This document shows, piece after piece, positions 16,673-23,839 of a DNA stretch of 25,993 nucleotides. The notes under the pieces were generated by a model. The model saw only the letters and a program-made list of their open reading frames with translations, did not search any database and was not told where the DNA came from. The position numbers and the translations under genes were made by a program. Within the stretch, counting starts at the first letter, position 1, and each line of letters starts with the position of its first letter. The DNA comes from JBDKTK01 sp039680225. Its GTDB lineage: Bacteria; Desulfobacterota; Syntrophia; Syntrophales; UBA4778. The stretch spans positions 1 to 25,993 of the forward strand of contig JBDKTK010000395.1 of assembly GCA_039680225.1 (NCBI GenBank), written 5' to 3'.

Positions 16673-19450
16673 ATGAAAAGTATCATGCCAGCAGCATTCA
16701 TCGCCGTTGCCGCCGCGGTTTTTGCGTTTTTCGCAATTCCGGCGGATGCGGCGCCGGTGGGGACATTCACGCACATGGAAGGCAGGGCGGATTTGACGCC
16801 TCCCGGGGGAGCGGCCAAGGCCGTGGGGAAGGGCGATCCCGTCAATGTCGGCGATGTGATCAGGGTCAAGAGCAAGTCGCGCGCCGAGGTGAGTTTCAAC
16901 GACGGCAACGTCTTGAGGCTTGCCGCCAACACGCGCCTGAGGATAACGCAGTACATGTTCGGCAAAGATGTCGACACAGACGAGCGGCTGAACCTGTACA
17001 GGGGCAAGATAAAGGTGATGGTCAACACGGCGATCAAGGGGGCCGGCCGGTTTGAGGTGCATATGCCGAATTCCGTTGCGGGAGTCAGGGGGACCTTCTG
17101 GTATAACATGGTCTTTTCGAACGGCTCATCATCGACAGCCGTTCTTGAAGGCACAGTCGCTATGACCAGCGCCGGCCGGACAGTCATGCTCGGCGCCGGC
17201 CGGTCAGCCTCGGCCGGCCCGGGTCAGCCCATCCATGTATATAGAACACCTCAACATGAAATACAGCAGCTTGAGAGGGAGACATCTCCCGGCGCCCAAC
17301 AGTCACGGGGTGGAGGGGATCCGGGTGTGATCAATTCCCTGTTCGGGCAGAATTCCAGCAACAACCTGCTCACCGACGGGCAGGTCAATGTCATAATCCC
17401 CTTTTCAGAAGTGCCCCCGGCCGCTCCCGTATTCAGCTCTTCCCTGACCGTGCCGGTCACGGGCAACGATGCGATCGGTTTCACCTTTACCCCGGAGACG
17501 AACATTACTTATTCCTACCGGCTTGACTCAGGCGAATGGACCGCAACGTCGGGCCCCGATGTAAACCTGATGAACATCGGCGAGGGATTGCATACCTTCG
17601 AGCTGAGGGCCGCCAGTCTCAGCGGAGGGACCTCCTCCACGTCCTACCAGTGGTTTGTGGGAAACGTCCAATGCCCGGTCGACGGCCTCGTTTCCGGCAG
17701 CCTTACGGGGGTTGTGGACACCGGGAATTCCGAGGGAATAAGACTGCTGTCCGCAAGAGGAACGGGTGCCTGGTCGATCCTGACCAATTCGAGCGCGCCG
17801 GTCATGTCGGTCCCGTCTTCCATAAGCCTCGTTTCGGGCGGGACGGCCGCCGACCCCGATTTCGGGACAGGCTATTGGATTTCCAGGATCGGCGCTACAT
17901 CGGACGGCTCTTCCATAACGGGGACTTCCAGCCTGACCGCCATGAACCGGAGGACCATGGGCAGCGGTTCGGGAACGGTCGGCGGGACTGTTTCGCCCGA
18001 CCAGGTCGGATACTATGTCTGGTCCCTGTATGATTACGGGCTGAACTATACGGAGAGCTGGCTCAGCTTTTACAACTCTTTTTCTCCAAGCTCCAAATAC
18101 ATGTCGGCCGGACAGGTACATACAGACGGCAGCTTCACCATGCACATGGGCGGCCTGGGTTCGCTCTGGACATCCGCGAGCGCGTCTTTTTACGGGCTGG
18201 GACTGTACGATCCGGGCCAGTCCGGATTCTCACTCCCGAAGATCTGGCGGGCGGAAATCTATAGCGACAATATTGATTCCGGGTTTACCATGACCTATGA
18301 CGGCGGGGCATACAGGGGATACATGTCAGGAATCGTGCGCCCCGCCTCTGCTTCAACCGCCTTGCTGGAGGGGGATGCCGCCTTGCTTTACGTCGACAAC
18401 AACGGGGCCGACCGCCGGATGGGCATATTGACGGGCAGCCTCTCGGGGACCTGCTATCCCGCCCCGGGCATGGCCGAGGTCCAGGGGACATTGCAGAGGG
18501 TTGACATGGGGGCAAGCCCCCTTGAACCTGCCAACCTGACTTTCGGCTTGCAGAGTTTTGAGCACGGGTCGGGATCGGGCGCATTCACTCTGGGGGGGTC
18601 GGACGCGGTCTACACCCTCTCATTCACCCAGCCGACCGGCTATGCGCCAATGTATCTCAAATACATAACGGGGGCGCCGGCTTTCGGCATCTTCCAGACC
18701 GAGATTTACGGCCTGTACGACAACCCCGCTTCTTTTGACGGCTGGTACTTCGATGTCGACGGCGCAACCTCGATCCTTGCGGCTTTTCCGGACCAGTATT
18801 CAGGGTTGTCCATAACGGGGACGTCCTGGTCCGGCAGCCGGCTCAGCGGCACGGCAGTGGGCTACTGGGCCGATATCGGCAGCGCCCTCGGGCCCGCTAC
18901 CGGCGTCATGGCCGGCAAGGTCCTCGGGACATACAATTCTTCGGCCCAGACATTTCAGTCGGTTATTACCGGGTCGTGGCTGGAGACAAACAAACTCCTG
19001 ACCATGATCAACACGGGCAGTTCCCCCAATGTGGCGGCCCTCCAGGCCCTCAACATCCCGTGTTTCGAAGTGGGCAGGGCGACGCTCTCCGGCACCAACG
19101 GCCTGTCGTACGTCACGTTGAGCAATGTGATCTTCCTTGCGAGTTCAACAGGGGCGGTCCCGTCGATCTGGGCCACGGGCAGCGTTTCGGGGGTGAACCA
19201 GGTGGGCGCAATCCTTGCTGTGCCGGTCAACGGCGGCGGCCTGAGCGCCACTTTCCAGATGCGCAAATGGAATGAAAGCAACGGCGTCGGCAACTGGATG
19301 GCAACGGTGGACAACGGTTCGGGAAGCATTGCCGGGGGCGGCCCCAACGTACAGAACCTGCAGTTCAAGGGCGTTGCGGCGGGCAGTTTTACCGGCCTGG
19401 TGAACTTCACCGGCACTGCGGCCGGGGCTGTAAAGCAGGGTGCGCAGTAA
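16673..19450 (+). CDS. Large exported FecR-domain protein
   Basis: 925 residues from ATG 16673, with AGGGG five bases upstream. The signal peptide is MKSIMPAAFIAVAAAVFAFF and on to about ADA (26). A FecR domain fills about 28-190: DVIRVKSKSRAEVSFNDGNVLRL, PNSVAGVRGTFWYNMV and TAVLEGTVAMTS are characteristic. It has no FecR-type transmembrane anti-sigma segment, so it is not a classical sigma regulator; secreted FecR domains of this kind occur in peptidoglycan- or surface-associated proteins. Residues about 245-330 look like an Ig-like module (HTFELRAASLSGGTSSTSYQWFV). The remaining 590 residues are Gly/Ser/Thr/Tyr-rich, beta-prone, with few Cys and recurring short motifs (ITGTS, GSLSGT, SGTAVGYW), ending in GTAAGAVKQGAQ. 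It is probably a cell-surface or extracellular protein, co-transcribed with and possibly exported by the preceding TPR-barrel protein. Function unknown. Confidence 0.85.
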   Translation: MKSIMPAAFIAVAAAVFAFFAIPADAAPVGTFTHMEGRADLTPPGGAAKAVGKGDPVNVGDVIRVKSKSRAEVSFNDGNVLRLAANTRLRITQYMFGKDVDTDERLNLYRGKIKVMVNTAIKGAGRFEVHMPNSVAGVRGTFWYNMVFSNGSSSTAVLEGTVAMTSAGRTVMLGAGRSASAGPGQPIHVYRTPQHEIQQLERETSPGAQQSRGGGDPGVINSLFGQNSSNNLLTDGQVNVIIPFSEVPPAAPVFSSSLTVPVTGNDAIGFTFTPETNITYSYRLDSGEWTATSGPDVNLMNIGEGLHTFELRAASLSGGTSSTSYQWFVGNVQCPVDGLVSGSLTGVVDTGNSEGIRLLSARGTGAWSILTNSSAPVMSVPSSISLVSGGTAADPDFGTGYWISRIGATSDGSSITGTSSLTAMNRRTMGSGSGTVGGTVSPDQVGYYVWSLYDYGLNYTESWLSFYNSFSPSSKYMSAGQVHTDGSFTMHMGGLGSLWTSASASFYGLGLYDPGQSGFSLPKIWRAEIYSDNIDSGFTMTYDGGAYRGYMSGIVRPASASTALLEGDAALLYVDNNGADRRMGILTGSLSGTCYPAPGMAEVQGTLQRVDMGASPLEPANLTFGLQSFEHGSGSGAFTLGGSDAVYTLSFTQPTGYAPMYLKYITGAPAFGIFQTEIYGLYDNPASFDGWYFDVDGATSILAAFPDQYSGLSITGTSWSGSRLSGTAVGYWADIGSALGPATGVMAGKVLGTYNSSAQTFQSVITGSWLETNKLLTMINTGSSPNVAALQALNIPCFEVGRATLSGTNGLSYVTLSNVIFLASSTGAVPSIWATGSVSGVNQVGAILAVPVNGGGLSATFQMRKWNESNGVGNWMATVDNGSGSIAGGGPNVQNLQFKGVAAGSFTGLVNFTGTAAGAVKQGAQ

Positions 19451-19551
19451 ATATTTGATAAAGGGAGTTGCGCCAGGGCGCTGTTTCAGGGTATGTGCAA
19501 TAATAGGTCCCGAGTATGCAACCGGATTCCAACAAACACAAGGTCACGAAT

Positions 19552-19977
19552 ATGAAAAAATCAGCAGTTATTTTTTCATCCGCAGTTTTTCTGCTCGCAT
19601 TCGCACTAATCGCGGAGTCGCAGGCGGAGCTTTACCAGTATACGGATAAGAACGGCGTCCTCGTAATCACTGATAAAAAGCCTGACTCGAAATCAAGGGT
19701 AAGGACTTTCAAGGACACCGGAAAGGCCGACGGGCAGGCAGGGCAGGAGACTAAAGCGGAAGAAAAGGCCAAAAGGCAGGAACAGGCACGACAGCAGGCC
19801 GCCGCGCCGGAAGCTAAAAAGACCGACCCCGACGCCCAGAAGAAACGCGACGCAGAGGCCGACCGGCTGGAAGCCGAAGCCAGGAAGCCCGCGACGTATA
19901 CAGCCGAGAAACGGAAAGAGCAGCAGGATATGCTCAACAGGGCGGAACTGCTGCGCCGCGGATTCGACCCGCTATAG
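19552..19977 (+). CDS. Small exported DUF4124-type protein
   Basis: 141 residues from ATG 19552, the start that gives a clean signal peptide (MKKSAVIFSSAVFLLAFALIAESQA, cleaved before ELYQY); an ATG at 19516 would add twelve polar residues in front of it. The mature N-terminus LYQYTDKNGVLVITDKKPDS is the DUF4124 pattern, common in small periplasmic proteins of proteobacteria. The rest (about 65-141) is a charged Lys/Glu/Ala/Gln-rich helix, probably coiled coil. The role of this family is not known to me. It lies 101 bases after the FecR gene on the same strand and could be on the same transcript. It converges with the J-domain gene with only five bases between the stops and no obvious terminator. 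Confidence 0.8.
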   Translation: MKKSAVIFSSAVFLLAFALIAESQAELYQYTDKNGVLVITDKKPDSKSRVRTFKDTGKADGQAGQETKAEEKAKRQEQARQQAAAPEAKKTDPDAQKKRDAEADRLEAEARKPATYTAEKRKEQQDMLNRAELLRRGFDPL

Positions 19978-19982
19978 GGCAA

Positions 19983-20669
19983 TCAATGCCGGTTGGGCCT
20001 TGAATCTGTTCCCCTGTGCAGGTAAATATTGGACAGGTTCCTCCGGATGAGGGCGTTCTTGTTGCCGGGGTCGAGCTGCAGGGCCCTGGTGAAGTCCCGG
20101 GAGGCCCTGCCGTAATCCTTTTCTTTCCAGTAAACCATGCCCCTGCTGTAGTAAGCATCCGCAAATTCCGGGTCAAGTGCGGCCGCCCGGTCGAGGTATT
20201 TCAAAGCTTCCCGGTAAAAACCAAGATCGTAATTCAGCAGCCCGAGGTTGTAATGCGCGGCTGTATTGCCGGGGTTTTTTTTCAGCGACCTGATGAAAAA
20301 GCGCCGGGCCGCTGCGGGCCGTCCGAAATCCGAGCACTCCAGCGCGATGCTGTTGAACAGGTTCGAGCACGCGTGCAGGAGCATCCGTCTCCAGACCCCA
20401 ACCCCGGCTGGCCGGACCTTTTCAGCCGGTGTCCCGGAAGCCTTGTCGGCCCTGGTTTCAGCCCTGGGGCCCCCGCCATTGCGGCTTGAAGCCGGAAGGC
20501 TCGCATAAGCGAGATTGATTTTTTTCAGGGTCTCTTCGGCCTTTTTCTGGAGGCGCGGGTTCCCGGCGAACCGGTCGGGGTGCCAGACCTGGACCAGGTC
20601 CCGGTATGCCTGCTTTATCTCGTCCGGGCCGGCCCCGGACTTTATGCCGAGCAGCGAATTGATGTCCAT
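19983..20669 (-). CDS. J-domain protein with C-terminal TPR repeats
   Basis: 228 residues from ATG 20669; an ATG at 20729 would add 20 residues without a ribosome site. Residues 1-50 are a J domain: DINSLLGIKSGAGPDEIKQAYRDLVQVWHPDRF, with the essential HPD at 30-32, which stimulates DnaK-type ATPases. A linker rich in Gly, Arg and Ala (about 55-85) follows. Residues about 105-215 form three TPR units (NTAAHYNLGLLNYDLGFYREALKYLDRAAALDP, FADAYYSRGMVYWKEKDYGRASRDFTRALQLDP and a partial third). It has no Gly/Phe or zinc-finger region, so it is a specialised co-chaperone that would recruit DnaK to a TPR-bound client, not the housekeeping DnaJ. No signal peptide. The client cannot be read from the context. 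Confidence 0.88.
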   Translation of the reverse strand: MDINSLLGIKSGAGPDEIKQAYRDLVQVWHPDRFAGNPRLQKKAEETLKKINLAYASLPASSRNGGGPRAETRADKASGTPAEKVRPAGVGVWRRMLLHACSNLFNSIALECSDFGRPAAARRFFIRSLKKNPGNTAAHYNLGLLNYDLGFYREALKYLDRAAALDPEFADAYYSRGMVYWKEKDYGRASRDFTRALQLDPGNKNALIRRNLSNIYLHRGTDSRPNRH

Positions 20670-20826
20670 TGACTGATCCGGCCCCCGCCTGAGGATATAA
20701 TAAGTAAGTACATTCCGGGAAAAGAACATATCGGGGGGATTTGGATATTTCGAAACAGATCGCTGTATTTTGGGTAAGGTTCCGGCCGGAGCAGATCAGA
20801 GATGGGAGAAAGCGGATGATACCCTT

Positions 20827-20843
20827 ATGCCGCGCCGCGGCAT
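20827..20843. repeat. Perfect inverted repeat, 8+1+8
   Basis: ATGCCGCG, one central C, then CGCGGCAT: a perfect dyad in the 226-base gap between the stop of the Clp1-like gene (20896) and the start of the J-domain gene (20669). It could be a protein-binding site or a hairpin in the 3' end of the Clp1-like transcript. No T-run follows on either strand, so it is not a standard intrinsic terminator. Confidence 0.4.
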
Positions 20844-20895
20844 TCCGAAATATTAGCCCGCTTAAGAATTAACCCGCTTGGATTCAAGCCTTTTT

Positions 20896-21786
20896 TCACT
20901 TGCACCTGCGGAATTCCCCGGCGCTGTCCATGTAAATGGAACCGAAGTGGACGAATGCCGCCGTTTCAGCGTTGAAGGGAGGGGCCAAAAACGAGATCTT
21001 CTGCCCGGCCGCATCGATTGATTTCAGGATGCCCAGGGCGGCGGTGAAGACTTCGGCCGTTTCGACAGCTATTATCCTGTTGCCCCAGTCTTCCTCGTCC
21101 GGGCTCTCGAAATCCGGCACGCGGCCGTGCATCCCCAGCCCCGAGTACGATAAAGTCTGGATTGCGGCGTTGCGGAAATATTCTTCGAAACGGGCGGACC
21201 TGTAATCGCTCCTTTCTTTGGGGGTTCTTGCTTTCACTTCGGCCGCTGCATTGAAGTAATGCACCTGCAGCCCCTTTCGCTTTTCAATGCCGCGCATCAG
21301 GTCTTCCAGCTCATCTCCCTTGCGGATGACAACAATGTGGTCCGGCCGGATAAGGTCTATGAACTGGAACTGGAATTCGGAGGCCATCGGTCCGAAGACG
21401 AATCCTGAAGAGTCCATTATGATCCTTCGTGCTGTGAAAGAGTTTGCCTTCCCCACGAGGCGCTGGGCGCTCACGATCTCCGGGAGCATGTGGCCCACGG
21501 GGGTTGTCGACCCCACGAAGCGCAGGAACACTTCCTCCCGGGTCCTGCCTCCCGCCCTCAGGCTCATGCCTATCGTTGTCGGGGGTCCGATCGTGGCCTG
21601 GCCCGAATCGCAGTCGATATATGCGGTGATAAATAAATGTGAGAGCTCTTCCGCCAGATATCTGCAAAAAGTTGTCTTTCCGCGGTCGCTTCCGCCCAGT
21701 ATATAAATTATCCTCATGTGCCTTCCGGAACTGAGTTCCCGAAGGAGCTTTTCCCATTCTTTGCTGATTGTCATGGCTGTCGGCAT
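20896..21786 (-). CDS. Clp1/GRC3-like P-loop polynucleotide 5'-kinase
   Basis: 296 residues from ATG 21786, with AGGAGGG four bases upstream. A central P-loop is clear: GGSDRGKTTF (residues 31-40, Lys37, Thr38), preceded by the beta strand MRIIYIL. Then follows YIDCDSGQATIGPPTTIGM (about 56-74), equivalent to the D-x-D-x-G-Q motif of Clp1/GRC3 kinases, in which the Asp acts on the substrate 5'-OH. A later GSTTPVGHMLPEIVSA resembles the family G-x-x-[ST]-P segment. In archaea and eukaryotes these enzymes phosphorylate RNA or DNA 5'-OH ends; bacterial members are known but poorly studied. The C-terminal third (about 195-296) has no domain I recognise. No RNA ligase or nuclease gene is adjacent. 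It diverges from the DUF3303 gene and has a likely own promoter. Confidence 0.82.
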   Translation of the reverse strand: MPTAMTISKEWEKLLRELSSGRHMRIIYILGGSDRGKTTFCRYLAEELSHLFITAYIDCDSGQATIGPPTTIGMSLRAGGRTREEVFLRFVGSTTPVGHMLPEIVSAQRLVGKANSFTARRIIMDSSGFVFGPMASEFQFQFIDLIRPDHIVVIRKGDELEDLMRGIEKRKGLQVHYFNAAAEVKARTPKERSDYRSARFEEYFRNAAIQTLSYSGLGMHGRVPDFESPDEEDWGNRIIAVETAEVFTAALGILKSIDAAGQKISFLAPPFNAETAAFVHFGSIYMDSAGEFRRCK

Positions 21787-21804
21787 ATTACCCTCCTTTT
21801 AAAA

Positions 21805-21833
21805 ATGTTACGAGAGATAATCGCTGTTGTAAA
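21805..21833 (-). promoter_or_regulatory. Possible sigma70 promoter of the Clp1-like gene
   Basis: On the minus strand TTTACA (21833-21828), 17 bases, then TAACAT (21810-21805). The boxes match five and four of six consensus positions. Initiation near 21798 would leave a leader of about 12 bases holding the AGGAGGG ribosome site. Judged by eye only. Confidence 0.4.
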
Positions 21834-21940
21834 CCTCAACAGAATAATGGTTTTCCCCTGCCGTATTTAAGATTTTTCAAAGCTTCAAATCAGATATGCG
21901 CTTATGTACCGACCGGCCTCAAACCTGTATATCTAAGTAG

Positions 21941-21969
21941 GCTTGGGGCAGGCTTGGGCGGCCCCAGGC
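21941..21969 (+). promoter_or_regulatory. Stable hairpin upstream of the DUF3303 gene
   Basis: GCTTGGGGC (21941-21949) pairs with GCCCCAGGC (21961-21969) over nine base pairs including one G-U, with an 11-base loop. The octamer GGCTTGGG occurs twice here (once at the 5' arm, once in the loop) and TTGGGCGGC twice a little further on. There is no T-run, so termination is unlikely. It lies about 40 bases before ATG 22012 and could be a leader structure or processing site. I do not recognise it as a known riboswitch. Confidence 0.4.
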
Positions 21970-22011
21970 AAAATTTGGGCGGCTTTTCCAAAACCAGAAA
22001 GGAGGGGAGCC

Positions 22012-22269
22012 ATGCATCTGATGGTTATCTGTTCATGGAATCCCGAGGACGACCGGGAGGTGAGGACCAGGGGCGCTAACTGGGAATGGCCTTCAGAAGT
22101 GAAGGTCCATTTCGAGCTTTACGACCTGCAGGGGTGCCGGACCATCTACGCGGTGGATGCGGATGAGAAAGGGCTCATCGCAATGCGGGCGAAATGGTCG
22201 GACATCCTGGATTTTGAGATCTTTCCGGTTTTCCCGATCGGCAGGACTAAAGAGATTTTTGAAGGGTGA
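22012..22269 (+). CDS. DUF3303-type small protein
   Basis: 85 residues from ATG 22012, with AAAGGAGGGG upstream; the in-frame ATG at 21943 lies before this site and inside the hairpin region, so it was not used. The sequence has the DUF3303 pattern: an N-terminal HLMVICSWNPEDDREV strand-helix, a central CRTIYAVDADEKGLIAMRAKW and the conserved ending WSDILDFEIFPVFPI. Family members are single-domain ferredoxin-like (dimeric alpha/beta barrel) proteins of unknown function. No signal peptide. It is followed after 30 bases by a second small gene in the same direction, and the two are probably co-transcribed. Confidence 0.78.
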   Translation: MHLMVICSWNPEDDREVRTRGANWEWPSEVKVHFELYDLQGCRTIYAVDADEKGLIAMRAKWSDILDFEIFPVFPIGRTKEIFEG

Positions 22270-22299
22270 TTCATGATCTTTCCCTGAAAGGAGTGAAAG

Positions 22300-22467
22300 A
22301 TGCCGATTCAACTGACCGAACATGAAGAGGAAATGCTCCGGTCGATCCTGGAAAGGTATCTCCCGGACCTCAGGATCGAGGTGGCCAATACGGACGACAA
22401 GGAATACAGGAAATATCTCAAGGAGCGGGAAGCCTTTGTCAAGGAACTCCTGAGCAGGCTCCGGTAA
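22300..22467 (+). CDS. Small conserved-looking helical protein, 55 residues
   Basis: ATG 22300 has AAAGGAG six bases upstream, and the frame ends at TAA 22465-22467. The product begins PIQLTEHEEEMLRSILERYL, continues DLRIEVANTDDKEYRKYL and ends FVKELLSRLR. It is strongly charged, with heptad-like Leu/Ile spacing, so two amphipathic helices are likely. I recall very similar short hypothetical proteins (LTEEE...LRxEIxxTD...) in many bacteria but know no function. Together with the DUF3303 gene it makes a two-gene unit that ends in a likely terminator. Confidence 0.72.
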   Translation: MPIQLTEHEEEMLRSILERYLPDLRIEVANTDDKEYRKYLKEREAFVKELLSRLR

Positions 22468-22516
22468 GCGCGTTTGCAAAACGCCAACCCGTTGATGCGT
22501 ACCGCCGCGCTTTTTT
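22466..22516 (+). terminator. Probable intrinsic terminator after the small gene
   Basis: AAGCGCG (22466-22472, overlapping the TAA stop) can pair with CGCGCTT (22506-22512), and the pairing runs into TTTTTT (22511-22516). The 33-base loop contains part of a perfect smaller repeat GCGTTT-GCA-AAACGC (22470-22484) that may fold instead. The position at the end of the DUF3303 pair and before the cyclase gene fits termination. Confidence 0.45.
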
Positions 22517-22630
22517 GCCTAGCTCTATCCCTTAATCAATTTCAGACAATTCGAAAACAAAAATCAGGTAATCGTGCATGGACAAGACGCGCACATCTGT
22601 GATGATTATCTCCAAAAAATTGGAGTGTTC

Positions 22631-23683
22631 ATGTCTCAAGAAAACATGTTGTCGGAAAAGATCAACCAGAAGCGTAAAAGGATAGAAAACCTTCTTAAGC
22701 AGCTGGAAGCAAACCCCCAAAAATCAGTTCCGGAAGAAGCTTTTTCCGAAATCCCCCTTGTGCTGGAAGAGCTGGCTTCGGCCGAGGAGTCGCTCAAGCT
22801 GGTCACAGAAAAATCCGCAGACCAGTTTTTCCAGCAGGACCGCAACCTTTGTTACACGTGGGCCCCGCAGCTGAAGGGGCTCGCGGCGAACCTGATCGGG
22901 AGGACGGATTACGACATCTTCCCCCGCGAGGAAGCGGCGCGCCTTACCGCCATAAAAACAGACATACTCAATACGGGCCGGGGGGCCAAGACCGAACTGA
23001 AGATTAAAACAAGGGACGAAGACAGGTTTTACGATGCCTTTTTTGAGCCCCTGCGCAACGGCCGCGGCAGCATAATCGGGATTACGGGTTATATACGCGA
23101 CGTCACGGAACGCAAACAGATAGAAAAAGACCTGGAAGACAGCAAGAAGGAATGCATTGAGCTGATCTCCACCGACCAGCTTACGGGCCTCTATAACCTC
23201 CGGCAGTTCTACACCCAGCTGAAAGTCGAGATCGAGCGGGTCAATCGCTATTATTACCCCCTTTCATTGCTGATAGTGGATGTAGACGATTTCAAGAAAA
23301 TCAACGAGAGGTACGGACGGTATGAAGGGGAAAAGGCAATCAAGAGAATTGCCGATATTGTGAAGAACCAGATACGCCAGGTCGATTCGGCTTACAGGTA
23401 CGGAGGAGAGGAATTTGCGGTAATCCTGCCGGACACGGAAAATGAAGAAGCCCTGAATGTGGCGGAGCGCATTCGGGACGGATTCGACATGAGAAATTTT
23501 TCGCCGCTCATGGATGAGCGGCTGATCCTGACGGTCAGCATCGGGATCGTCCAGTACTACCCCAAGGAGGACATGATAGCCTTTCTGAGGCGCGCCGACA
23601 AAAGCCTTTACATGGCAAAGGCGCAGGGCCGCAACGGCATTTTTTTCCAGGAGAAAGAGGAAGAGGACACTTTCCTGATATAG
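22631..23683 (+). CDS. PAS-GGDEF diguanylate cyclase
   Basis: 350 residues from ATG 22631, with TGGAG five bases upstream; a GTG at 22574 would add 19 residues. An N-terminal coiled coil (about 1-62) leads into a PAS domain (about 63-162) with LIGRTDYDIFPREEAARL and GITGYIRDVTERK. The GGDEF domain (about 178-345) starts STDQLTGLYNLR and has VDVDDFKKINERYG, the active-site loop GGEEF at 258-262 and the I-site RxxD (R249-D252) five residues earlier. It should be an active, product-inhibited cyclic di-GMP synthase in the cytoplasm. It has its own position after a likely terminator and is followed 156 bases later by the acyl-CoA synthetase on the same strand. This is the second complete cyclase of the window. 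Confidence 0.94.
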   Translation: MSQENMLSEKINQKRKRIENLLKQLEANPQKSVPEEAFSEIPLVLEELASAEESLKLVTEKSADQFFQQDRNLCYTWAPQLKGLAANLIGRTDYDIFPREEAARLTAIKTDILNTGRGAKTELKIKTRDEDRFYDAFFEPLRNGRGSIIGITGYIRDVTERKQIEKDLEDSKKECIELISTDQLTGLYNLRQFYTQLKVEIERVNRYYYPLSLLIVDVDDFKKINERYGRYEGEKAIKRIADIVKNQIRQVDSAYRYGGEEFAVILPDTENEEALNVAERIRDGFDMRNFSPLMDERLILTVSIGIVQYYPKEDMIAFLRRADKSLYMAKAQGRNGIFFQEKEEEDTFLI

Positions 23684-23839
23684 TATTATTCAGGATTAAA
23701 AATTCCCTTTCTGCATGAAGCAGGGTGTTTATTTCTGTAGTAATAATCCCGCAAAAATTGTAAACATCCCGAGGAACGCATGCTTGCACCTGTCCGTTTA
23801 CGGCAAGCGGTTCCCTATTGAAATTGCAGGAGAAAATTA

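Noticed and set aside
16673..19450. FecR gene as part of a TonB-dependent iron-siderophore sigma/anti-sigma system
   Set aside because: No ECF sigma factor or TonB receptor is adjacent, and the protein has a signal peptide and lacks the inner-membrane anti-sigma architecture.
23708..23726. CTGC-GCAG hairpin after the second GGDEF gene as a terminator
   Set aside because: Only four consecutive pairs, and the flanking bases do not extend the stem.
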